From Deltaproteobacteria bacterium (GTDB taxonomy: Bacteria; Myxococcota_A; UBA9042; PHBI01; JACKFB01): 64,000 nt of DNA. Under the pieces are notes generated by a model, which saw nothing but the letters and a program-made list of their open reading frames with translations, did no database searches and was not told the origin of the DNA. Shown here piece by piece: positions 10,291 through 19,900 of this stretch. Location of the stretch: assembly GCA_020632695.1 (NCBI GenBank), contig JACKFB010000004.1, positions 124,001 through 188,000 of the forward strand. Reading direction: 5' to 3'. Made by a program: the position numbers and the translations under genes. The first letter of the stretch is position 1, and the number at the start of each line of letters is the position of its first letter.

Positions 10291-11502
10291 GTGAAATTCC
10301 CGATCTCCTCGACGACGCGCCTCCCGCTCGGCCTCCCGCTCGGGTGGCTGCGGGTCGTGGCCGCGATCTCGCTCGTCGGCACGGCGCTCTCGCTGCCCGC
10401 CGCCGCTCAGTCGGACACCCCCGTCCAGGCGCCGCCGGCCGTCCCCACGGTCGGACCGGTCACCCAGCCCGCGGGCACGGGGACACCGGTCGTCACCACC
10501 TCCGAGGCCACCGAGGAGGAGGAGTCGGGGCTGAACCTGCCCTTCAGCGCCTCGCTGACCTGGATCACCTCGGTGGGCGCCGGCACCTTCGTCAAGGGCG
10601 TGCAGGGCAACGACCTGGTCGTCTCCTCCATCACCCCCTCGCTCACCGTGCCCTTCAAGAAGTCCGGCCTCTCGCTCTCCGCGGGCATCTCCGGCACCTG
10701 GTACCAGATCCCCGACCTGGGCACCCCGCTGGCCAAGAACACCTTCCTGTGGAGCGACCTGGGCCTCACCCTGAGCCACGGCTCCATCTTCGCGAACAAG
10801 GACAAGGGCCTGACGCTCTCGGGCTCCTTCGCCCTCATCGTCCCCGCCTCGCGCGCCAGCCGCTTCCTCACTCGCGTCGTCAGCATCCGGCCCGGCCTGG
10901 CCTTCCAGTGGAAGGTGGGGCGGCTCACCATCGGCGCGCTCGCGAACTTCACCAAGCACTTCATGCGCTCGCGCAGCCCGCAGATCGACTGCGACAAGTG
11001 GCCCGACGGCAGCCAGTGCCCGACCGGCCGCGACCCCGCCGATCCGGGCTTCGACAACGGCGCCATCGCCGACGTCGCCGACCTGGAGGACCTCACCACG
11101 CTCTTCTCGGGTGAGCGCGCGCCGGGCGGCCGCACCTGGATCCCCTCGGCGGGCGTCACCTCGTTCGCCGTCGGCTACGGGCTGACCCTCGGCCTGGAGA
11201 TCGTCGACGGCCTCTCGATCAACGGCGCCATCAGCATGGCCCACGCCTTCGGCATCCGCAGCTACGAGGTCGACGGCCTCTCCTCGGACAACGCTCGCGC
11301 CGGCCGCAGCCAGGTGGACGCGCTGACCACCTCGCTGGGCATCTCCTACACCCTTCTCGACCACCTGACGGTGGGGGCGTCCCTCGACACCAGCACGCTG
11401 CGGCCGCTCGGTGACAACGGCAAGGATATCGTGGTCGTCGATTTCGAACGCGCGCCCGACAACATCACCACCGTAAGCTTCTCGCTCACAGGCTCCCTGT
11501 AG
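10291..11502 (+). CDS. predicted outer-membrane beta-barrel protein
   Basis: A 403-residue secreted protein. Residues 1-40 form a cleavable signal peptide ending ALSLPAAAQ, followed by a Pro/Thr/Glu-rich linker (about 41-80). Residues about 85-403 are alternating amphipathic strands with aromatic girdles and short turns (LPFSASLTWITSVGAGTFVK, LSLSAGISGTWYQI, LTISGALANFTKHF-like, FAVGYGLTLGLEIVDGLSI). The protein ends in a strand closing FSLTGSL. Strand count suggests an outer-membrane barrel of about 12 strands. A Cys pair (CDKWPDGSQC) sits in a likely extracellular loop. Translation starts at GTG 10291. The two giant metzincin lipoproteins follow on the same strand, so it may be their export or anchoring partner; this is inference. 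Confidence 0.75.
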   Translation: MKFPISSTTRLPLGLPLGWLRVVAAISLVGTALSLPAAAQSDTPVQAPPAVPTVGPVTQPAGTGTPVVTTSEATEEEESGLNLPFSASLTWITSVGAGTFVKGVQGNDLVVSSITPSLTVPFKKSGLSLSAGISGTWYQIPDLGTPLAKNTFLWSDLGLTLSHGSIFANKDKGLTLSGSFALIVPASRASRFLTRVVSIRPGLAFQWKVGRLTIGALANFTKHFMRSRSPQIDCDKWPDGSQCPTGRDPADPGFDNGAIADVADLEDLTTLFSGERAPGGRTWIPSAGVTSFAVGYGLTLGLEIVDGLSINGAISMAHAFGIRSYEVDGLSSDNARAGRSQVDALTTSLGISYTLLDHLTVGASLDTSTLRPLGDNGKDIVVVDFERAPDNITTVSFSLTGSL

Positions 11503-11558
11503 CCCATCGCCGGCCAGGCAGTCCGCCCGCTCTCGGGTCCCCTCGGAGGTTCTCCCCC

Positions 11559-14500
11559 ATGCATGTCGTCTCCAACGTATCGCGTCGCGGCCGGGCTCTC
11601 GCCCTCGCCGCGTCCGTCGCGCTCGCGCTCCCACTCGTCGCGTGCGTGCAGGACGTCGGGCTGGTGAACCGCACCAGCCCCGACAAGATCGACAAGCGAC
11701 TCTTCGAGGGCGCCTGGCTCTTCGTCCAGACGACCGCGGACGTGCCCTACAGCTCGGCCGTGAGCTTCACGGGCGAGACGAACTTCGGCAACTCCGGGAA
11801 GATCATCTTCGACATCCAGGAGAAGTGGCTCATCGCCTACCCCATCGTCGAGACGGTGGTCGGGACCGAGAAGGGCTACCGCTTCCAGAGCATCCGCAAG
11901 TACTGGGACCCCGACCATCGCGACGAGTTCCAGGAGATGTACGTCGGCCAGCCGCTGGCCAAGTGGCCCATCGAGAGCCACTTCGACGTGAACCGCGACT
12001 ACAACAGCTACAACGGCGCCCAGTCCAACGAGGTGGTCGAGAACACCAAGGACCGCCCGTGGTGGCAGCGCGACTTCATCCGCGTCGGATGGCACCAGCA
12101 GGACGTCCACGACTTCTTCTACGAGCTGAAGGGCGGGCAGGAGTCCAACAGCTACTTCGTGGCGCAGGACAAGCAGGGTGAGCCCGACGAGATGACCATC
12201 GACATCGAGGGCGGCTACTTCGACTTCGTGGTCCGCGCCGACGTCTGGTCCGCCGGCCAGAACTACTGCAGCACCTTCGGCCTCAGCCCCTACGACTGCG
12301 CGAAGACCGAGGTGAAGACCCGCAACAGCTTCCGCCGCCTCGACCCCCGTCGCGACTACCAGCCGATCTGGTACCACAACAACGAGCAGCAGAATAAGTT
12401 CGGCTTCTTCTCCTCGGACATCCCCTACTACGACGAGGACTTCGGCTCCAGCTACGACGGCAAGCGCTCCTACGCCAACCGCTGGAACCTGTGGGACAAC
12501 ACCTACGAGTTCAAGCGGCCGGTGGACGACACGGGCGCCGAGGTCACCATCGACTGCCACAACGACTACGAGTGCAACACCGACGACGGTGAGCGCTGCC
12601 AGCGCGACACCTCGTGGTTCGACACGGGCTACTGCGCGACGCCGGTCGCGAAGCCCTACCTCGAGCGCGGCCTGCGCCCGATCATCTACCACCTGAGCGC
12701 CGACTGGCACCCGGACTTCATCGCCGACGCCTACGCCGCGGCCGCCGGGTGGAACGACGTCTTCAAGGACGCCGTGTCCTGGCTGCTCTTCTACGACAAG
12801 CACGGTGAGGCCGAGACCCGCGCCTGCACCACCAGCGCCGACTGTGACGTGCCCGGCCTGCTGCTGGACCAGGAGATCCCCTACAGCTACCCGGGCATCC
12901 CCTGCCACACCAACGCCCAGTGCGGGTCCGGCACCGCGGTCTGCGACACGACCGAGAACTTCTGCGGCACCGCCCGCACCTGCAACGCCACCACCCCCTG
13001 CGCCGTCGGCCAGACCTGCACGAGCGGCCAGTGCATGGCCAACGGCCAGCCGGTGACCAAGCGCATCGCCGCGACGCGCCTGCGCGGCTCGTCGGTCATC
13101 TACAGCAACAACGCCAGCGTCGTGACCCACGACACCATCGACCAGTCCACCGTGACGGCGATGGGGCTCGGCAACAACGCCTCGCTGGTTCGCTTCATCC
13201 ATCTGGCGCCCGACGGCGGCAACCTGGGCCTCACGGTCAATGGCGTGACGCTCCCCGGCGGCGCGTACGACGCGACGCGCGACTACGACCCGCAGGACCC
13301 GGCCACCGCCAACTTCATGGCGGCGGTCCCGCCGGCGACCAACATCTCGTTCACCGTCGTCCGCGACGGCGCGCCGGTCATCGACTACAAGGCCGACCTG
13401 GCGCCGAACGCCTCCTACACGGTCGTCTACAACGGCTCGGGCGTGGAGGTGTACGGGGTCCCGCTCAACGGCGGCAACCAGGGCATCCGGTTCATCCACA
13501 TGGCCGAGGGCGGGGCGAAGCTGGACTTCGCGCTGGCCGGTGTGCGCCTCGTCAAGGGGGCCGGCTACCGGTCCGCCTCCGCCTACCAGACCTTCTCCGG
13601 CGACGTGCTGCGCGCCACGGTCAGCGTGACGGGCGGCCGCGGCGACCTGACCTGCTACACGTCGGACGGTATCGGTCGATGCGTGGGCTGGACGGCCGAC
13701 CTCACCGAGGCCGACCTGGAGGAGCGCGCGAAGATCAAGGCCGAGATGCCCGACATGTTCGTGCTGTGCCAGAACCGCTACGACGAGACCGAGGCCACCG
13801 ACCAGGCCAACATCGAGGCCGGCCTGGCGACCAAGTCCACCATCCTCGTCGGCGAGCCCGACCGGGACGGTGGCTACTACGGCGACGCCTGGTACACCCG
13901 CGACAGCGACCAGTACACCGTCGACGGCGACCACGGCGTCGCGGGCAAGCCGTACAACCCGTGCGGTGACCCGAAGCTGGTGTCCCACCCGACGGAGCTC
14001 AAGAAGATCGGCGACATCCGGTACTCCTTCTTCTACTGGGTCAACGAGGCCATGCGCGCCGGCCCGCTGGGCTACGGCCCCTCGATGGCCGACCCCGAGA
14101 CCGGGCAGATCATCTCCGGTACGGCCAACATCTACGGCGGCGGCCTGCTCAGCTACGGCCAGTACGCGGCCGACCTGCTCGGCATGGTGAGCGGCGACAT
14201 CTCCACCGAGTCGATGGTCACCGGCCAGCTCGTGCGGGACTTCCTGAAGAACAAGGCCGCCGACCAGGACCCGGAGCTCTCCACCCAGTGGGGCGCGCTC
14301 ACCACCGAGGAGGGCGCTCCGGAGGCGGCGGGCGCGGCGCTCGACCCGCGCTTCGAGGCGGGCCACGCCCACGGCCTCGACATGGCGGCCACCGAGCTGC
14401 CCGCGGCGGCGAAGATGCAGGTCCCCCACCGCATCCCGCAGAGCTACGAGTTCCCCGAGCTCGAGGAGTACATCCGCGACCCGGCCAAGCTGAAGGCCGA

Positions 14501-16889
14501 CGTGCAGCAGCAGTTCCCCACCCTGGACCCCGGCTACTACCAGGACCGCCTGGACCGCGTCCGAGGGACCTGGGTCGAGCAGCTCCTCATCAACAACGAG
14601 GTGCGCGTCGCCGAGAAGGCCATCGACCCGGCCGGTGAGCTCTCCCGCGAGGCCATGGACCAGAAGCTGTCTCCGGCGAGCTGGGCCAGCCAGACCGCGC
14701 TGCGGAAGGAGGAGGCCCGCACCCGCTTCTTCTCCGAGCGCAACATGTACATGGCCGACTTCGTGGACGACGCCCTGTGGGGCCTCGCCCAGGAGCTGAA
14801 GAACAAGGGCCTGTCGCCGGACGAGTTCCGGAAGGCCGTCTCGCGGCGGATCCTCCGCGGCGTGCTCGAGCACGAGCTGGGCCACACGGTCGGCCTGCGC
14901 CACAACTTCTCGGGCTCGGCCGACGCCTTCAACTTCTTCGACGACTACTACAAGGTCCGCGAGACCAACGTCATCCTCTGCCAGGAAAACAGCTGGTGCG
15001 ATGAGGGGACCTACCAGGTCTGCGCCTACCAGACCTGCGGTCAGGACAGCGACTGCTTCTCGGGCATCTGCCAGGCCTCGCAGTGCGTGGCGCCGACCAA
15101 CGCGGACGCCACCCAGCTCGAGCCGACCGGCGTGTGCGCCCGGCCGGTGGGTGACAAGTCCTGCACGACCAACGATCAGTGCGACACCGGCGAGCTCTGC
15201 TACCAGGGCGAGTGCCAGACCATCATCGAGCAGTTCACTCCTCGCGGCTTCATCACCGACAAGGAGAAGAGCGACAAGCGCACCGAGTACCAGTACTCGA
15301 CGGTCATGGACTACGGCGCCAAGATCAACAGCGACATCCACGGCCTGGGCAAGTACGACTACGCGGCCATCCGCTACGGCTACACCCAGCTCGTCGACAC
15401 CTACAGCGACACCAGCCGGCTGCGGGCGCGCGTGGACTCGGCGGCGGCCTTGACCGGTCAGTCGAAGGCGGACATCTCCTTCTACCTGGAGACCGAGAAC
15501 TGGCCGACCCGCGGCACCGGCTTCTTCCACATCTTCGACTACCTGACCAACTACATCGGGGTCGCGGAGAACCTGAAGCGCATCCCGCGGCCCTACGACC
15601 AGGTGAAGTACCAGAAGCAGATGGTGGTCAACGACCGCCGGCAGTACCTCGACGTCGAGAACATCGAGGTGCCCTACGCCTACTGCTCGGACGAGTACCG
15701 CGGCAACGCCGGCTGCTACTACTTCGACATGGGCCTCGACATGGAGGAGATGGCGGGCAACGCGGTCGAGCAGCTCGAGCAGTACTACGTGTTCGACGCC
15801 TTCAAGCGTGAGCGCCTCTACTTCGGCCAGTACGGCAACGCCTTCGGCTACTACAGCCGCATCATGGACCGCTACATGCGGGTCATCGGCGACGCCGGCC
15901 AGTACTACGGGTTCTTCGACGCGCTGCTCTTCCGCTACTCCTGGTACCAGTCGTGGAAGGACAGCCCGATGGGTGGGCGCACCTTCGAGCGCGCTGCGCG
16001 CAACGCCTTCACCGCACTCCAGGACATCGTGTCGTCGCCGGCGCCGGGCTCGTACAAGTACGACAACCTGCGCGACGCCTACGTCAACATCAGCCTGGAG
16101 CCCGGCGCTCCCGACAGCGAGCTGGACATCCCGCTGGGTGTGGGGCGCTACCCCTACACCCGCTTCGGCTACGAGCTCGGCTACACCTACGCGGAGCACC
16201 CGCTGTGGTTCGGCAGCTTCTGGGAGAAGATCGGCGCGCTCATCACGCTGTGCGACTCCACCGCCCAGTTCGTCGACACCGCCGTCGGCGAGCAGCTCGA
16301 CATCGGCGTCGGCACCTCCATCGGCTTCAACACGGTGTTCGCGCCGGAGATGAACAGCTTCCTCGGCGGCATGATCGCCGACGAGATGCCGCTCTTCGCC
16401 GGCCGGGCCATCCAGGGCAAGTACGCGGCGCCGTCGGCCTCGCTCCGCCAGCCCGCGAGCGTCGGCATCGGGGTGGAGCCCGGCCTGGGCAAGTTCACCC
16501 TGCAGCTCTACGCCGCGGTGTTCGGGCTCGCCTACCTGCCCGCCGGCTTCGACCCGCAGTTCGTCGACTCGACGGCGGTCTTCCTCGAGGGTGAGGCGAC
16601 CTGGTACGAGCACGCCTCGGCCGCCGGCATCCAGCCGCACCGCTTCAAGGACCCGATCGGCGGCAAGGTCTACATCGCCTACGACAACAACTACGCCGCG
16701 TTCGGCGACACGAGCATCTCCGCTGGCGCCGTGCTGGTCGACAAGGCAACCGACCTCGCCGCCCAGTGGAAGCTGGCGACCGGAGCCGACAAGGTGAAGC
16801 TCGAGCAGCGTCTCCACGAGGTGCGTGAACTCCTCGACGTCCTCCGCGGCCTGAACCACATCTACGGCGCCAGCACGCTGGGCTTCTAG
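11559..16889 (+). CDS. giant metzincin-type zinc metalloprotease lipoprotein (paralog 1)
   Basis: A 1,776-residue protein with a lipoprotein signal peptide (lipobox LVAC, Cys29). The zinc site HELGHTVGLRH is at residues 1105-1115 with catalytic Glu1106, and a Met-turn SVMDYG follows with Met1250; this is the HExxHxxGxxH metzincin signature. The N-terminal third is beta-rich and homologous to the next gene. Cys-rich EGF/Dickkopf-like repeats occur at about 423-494 and again at about 1140-1225, the second lying between zinc motif and Met-turn. Residues about 540-700 hold two copies of a DUF4397-like unit (VRFIHLAPDGGNLGLTVNG, IRFIHMAEGGAKLDFALAG). It may belong near the Met-zincin (DUF4953) family. 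Likely a surface or periplasmic protease; substrate unknown. A strong GGAGG precedes the ATG. Confidence 0.82.
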   Translation: MHVVSNVSRRGRALALAASVALALPLVACVQDVGLVNRTSPDKIDKRLFEGAWLFVQTTADVPYSSAVSFTGETNFGNSGKIIFDIQEKWLIAYPIVETVVGTEKGYRFQSIRKYWDPDHRDEFQEMYVGQPLAKWPIESHFDVNRDYNSYNGAQSNEVVENTKDRPWWQRDFIRVGWHQQDVHDFFYELKGGQESNSYFVAQDKQGEPDEMTIDIEGGYFDFVVRADVWSAGQNYCSTFGLSPYDCAKTEVKTRNSFRRLDPRRDYQPIWYHNNEQQNKFGFFSSDIPYYDEDFGSSYDGKRSYANRWNLWDNTYEFKRPVDDTGAEVTIDCHNDYECNTDDGERCQRDTSWFDTGYCATPVAKPYLERGLRPIIYHLSADWHPDFIADAYAAAAGWNDVFKDAVSWLLFYDKHGEAETRACTTSADCDVPGLLLDQEIPYSYPGIPCHTNAQCGSGTAVCDTTENFCGTARTCNATTPCAVGQTCTSGQCMANGQPVTKRIAATRLRGSSVIYSNNASVVTHDTIDQSTVTAMGLGNNASLVRFIHLAPDGGNLGLTVNGVTLPGGAYDATRDYDPQDPATANFMAAVPPATNISFTVVRDGAPVIDYKADLAPNASYTVVYNGSGVEVYGVPLNGGNQGIRFIHMAEGGAKLDFALAGVRLVKGAGYRSASAYQTFSGDVLRATVSVTGGRGDLTCYTSDGIGRCVGWTADLTEADLEERAKIKAEMPDMFVLCQNRYDETEATDQANIEAGLATKSTILVGEPDRDGGYYGDAWYTRDSDQYTVDGDHGVAGKPYNPCGDPKLVSHPTELKKIGDIRYSFFYWVNEAMRAGPLGYGPSMADPETGQIISGTANIYGGGLLSYGQYAADLLGMVSGDISTESMVTGQLVRDFLKNKAADQDPELSTQWGALTTEEGAPEAAGAALDPRFEAGHAHGLDMAATELPAAAKMQVPHRIPQSYEFPELEEYIRDPAKLKADVQQQFPTLDPGYYQDRLDRVRGTWVEQLLINNEVRVAEKAIDPAGELSREAMDQKLSPASWASQTALRKEEARTRFFSERNMYMADFVDDALWGLAQELKNKGLSPDEFRKAVSRRILRGVLEHELGHTVGLRHNFSGSADAFNFFDDYYKVRETNVILCQENSWCDEGTYQVCAYQTCGQDSDCFSGICQASQCVAPTNADATQLEPTGVCARPVGDKSCTTNDQCDTGELCYQGECQTIIEQFTPRGFITDKEKSDKRTEYQYSTVMDYGAKINSDIHGLGKYDYAAIRYGYTQLVDTYSDTSRLRARVDSAAALTGQSKADISFYLETENWPTRGTGFFHIFDYLTNYIGVAENLKRIPRPYDQVKYQKQMVVNDRRQYLDVENIEVPYAYCSDEYRGNAGCYYFDMGLDMEEMAGNAVEQLEQYYVFDAFKRERLYFGQYGNAFGYYSRIMDRYMRVIGDAGQYYGFFDALLFRYSWYQSWKDSPMGGRTFERAARNAFTALQDIVSSPAPGSYKYDNLRDAYVNISLEPGAPDSELDIPLGVGRYPYTRFGYELGYTYAEHPLWFGSFWEKIGALITLCDSTAQFVDTAVGEQLDIGVGTSIGFNTVFAPEMNSFLGGMIADEMPLFAGRAIQGKYAAPSASLRQPASVGIGVEPGLGKFTLQLYAAVFGLAYLPAGFDPQFVDSTAVFLEGEATWYEHASAAGIQPHRFKDPIGGKVYIAYDNNYAAFGDTSISAGAVLVDKATDLAAQWKLATGADKVKLEQRLHEVRELLDVLRGLNHIYGASTLGF

Positions 16890-16900
16890 GAGTACTGACG

Positions 16901-19900
16901 ATGACCTTCACGCCTGACACCTGGACGGCCCGCATGACCCGTTCGCTCCACAAGGCCCGCATCCTCGCCCTGGCCACGCTCTCGATGAGCGCGCTGGCGG
17001 CGGCGAGCTTCGGCGGCTGTGCCTCGCCCGACACCATCGACCGCGTGCAGCCCAACCTGCTCGACAAGTCGATGTTCTCCGGTGAGTGGTACCTGCTCGA
17101 CACCGTCGTCAAGGCGCCCTTCGCCTCGGCATACGCCTTCAAGGGCGTGCAGAGCGATCTGCTGCGCGGCACCTGGGAGATCGAGCAGGACTACCTCTAC
17201 TTCTACCGGACCTACGAGTTCGTCGACGGCGTCGAGTCGCAGGGCATCAAGAGCGACACCGACACGCCGCTGCTGGACGAGGACGGAAACCCCGTCACCT
17301 TCCAGAAGCAGCTCCCCGACGGCACCACCGTCACCGCCACGCGCTACGTCTTCCGCAGCTCTCCGCTCGCGCGCTTCCCCATCTCGGAGCACGTGGACGT
17401 CCGCCGCAGCTACAACACGCTGACCGGCGAGGAGTCCAACGTCATCGTCGAGGACAGCGACGAGAAGTTCTGGTGGGAGCGCAAGTCGATGCGCGTCGAC
17501 TTCGGCAAGGACAGCGGCGGCAGCCAGGCCCGCATCTCCGGCCAGTTCTCGCTGGGCTCGGTGTACGAGGGTGAGGTCGGCCCCGACGAGATCAAGCTGC
17601 GGGTCCTCGAGGGCGGCGACTACATCGACTTCGTCGTCAAGGCGTGGCTCACGGCGCCCTCGGTGTACTTCAGCGGCTTCGGCTGGGTGCCCACCTGCCT
17701 GTTCTACCCCTGGTACACAGGCGGCTACTACGAGTGCAACACCGAGGAGCTCCAGATCCGCACGGCCTTCATGCGCGTGCCCCAGGAGAACTCGTACCAG
17801 CCCTTCGACTACAACGACCAGATGCTCGGCAAGTTCGGCTTCTTCCGGGCCGAGCGCGCCGACTACGACACCTACTACGGCATCACCTACAAGGACGCCG
17901 CCCGGCAGATCCAGCGCTTCCGCATCTGGGACGAGTACGTCACGGGCGCCGACGGTCGCCTCGACTACTCCCAGATGACGCCGAAGCCCATCGTCTACTA
18001 CCTGTCTCCCGACTACCCGCGCGAGCTGGTCCCCGGCGCCCTGGACCTGGCCGACCAGTGGAACCAGCCCTTCGTCGAGACGGTGCGCGCGCTCAAGGAC
18101 CCCAGCTTCAACGGCCGGATGTTCGTGCTGTGTGAGAACACCACCGCCGAGGCCGAGGCCGCCCGCGCCGCCGACCCCAACGCCCTGATCGCGGAGACGG
18201 ATCCCAGCATCTGCAAGGACATGGACAAGCCGCGCTACCTGGGCGACCTGCGCTACAACATGCTGGTCAGCGTCAACGAGCCCACCCAGGTCGGCCTCTA
18301 CGGCTACGGCCCGGCGCACTCGGACCCGCTGACCGGCGAGACCGTCGTCGCCTACGCCTGGATGTACACGGCGAACATCCGCCAGGGTGCGCAGACGGCC
18401 ATGGACATGATCGAGTACGAAGCCGGTGTGCAGAGCTTCCGCGACATCACCCAGGCCGGGAACATCACCCAGAAGATCAAGGCCGGCACCATCCAGCACA
18501 ACCAGAACGGGCCGCGCAGCCTGACCATGGAGCAGGCGCTCACGGCCGCCAGCACCGTCATGGAGCCGGGCGTCGCAGAGACCCTGAGCACCGTGGGTCT
18601 GCCCAGCACCGACACCAACCTGGCCCAGGCCGCCCTCGCGCGCCTCGACGGCACCACCGAGTACGACGCGCTGCTGTGGAAGAACGCCGAGATGGCGGCC
18701 GTCGCCGGCCTGCCGGTGGAGAACCTCGACAAGGTCGAGGACCCCGACGGCTTCCTGCGCTCCATCGTGCACCCCACGTCGATGGCGACCGAGGACTTCA
18801 TCCTCTGGAAGCAGCAGCAGGACGTGTCGCTGGGCCGTCAGGCCATCTGCATGGGCGAGCAGTTCGACGACACCTTCCGAGGCCTCGGGCTCGAGTACAA
18901 GAGCGAGTACGACAAGGCCGTCTGCGACGGTCTGGCCGGCGCGACCGACCTGACCTTCGACTTCTCGGCGTTCAACGAGCCCGGCGCGTCCTGCGCGAGC
19001 AGCGACAGCGTCTGCACCGGCAAGCAGGTCTGCACCGCGCTCGAGCAGGGCGAGGTGTCGGGCAAGTACTGCATGACGCCGTGCAACGTCGGCGACCTGC
19101 TCGACCAGCTCCGCAAGCAGATCCGCCAGGTCAACGCCATCGACCCCGGCGACTACTGGGACCCCAACGCGCTCTACTCCGACGTGAAGGACGACCGCGT
19201 GCGCCGCTCGCAGCTCGCCGTCCGGGAGATCATCGAGCAGGTGCGTGACCGCATCTTCATCGAGACCCAGGACCGCATGTGGTCGACGGTGGCGCTGCAC
19301 GAGGTCGGCCACAACATGGGCCTCCGCCACAACTTCGCGTCGTCCACCGACGCCCTGAACTACTTCCCCGACTACTGGGCGCTCAAGGGCTTCGTCGGCA
19401 GCGACGGCCAGTACCACGCCAAGAACCTCTGGCAGCGTGACACCAACGACCAGGTGGTCTCGCGCATCCGTGAGTACCAGCAGAACTCGGTCATGGAGTA
19501 CGGCTCGGGCTTCAACGCCCGCTACCGCGGCCTGGGCGCGTACGACCACGCGGCCATCCACTTCGGCTACGGCGGGCTGCTGCACGTGTTCGCGCAGCCG
19601 CCGGACATGGCCGAGCTCGAGGCCGAGGGCTACCTGTCGGAGCCCGAGGACGACGACCCGTCCAACTACCCGGTGACCAACGTGGGCCGCGAGCTGCCCC
19701 TGGCGCGCGCGTTCCGCAAGATCCACCACACGAACTATCCCAACGTGTTCGGGTCGGTCGCCGCGATGGAGGACCGGACCATGGTCCCGTGGCAGGACCT
19801 CATCGCCACCGGCGCCGACGGCCAGCCCAAGGAGTGCAGCTTCCTCGACAACGCCTACAAGTCCAGCGTCTGCGGCGAGTCGGGTTCCTACTGCCAGGCC

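Noticed and set aside
11346..16859. A 1,837-codon open frame antisense to the first metzincin gene
   Set aside because: The sense strand has a signal peptide, lipobox, zinc motif and ribosome site. The antisense product is Val/Asp/Glu/Arg-rich without domains, a usual effect of high G+C at third positions.
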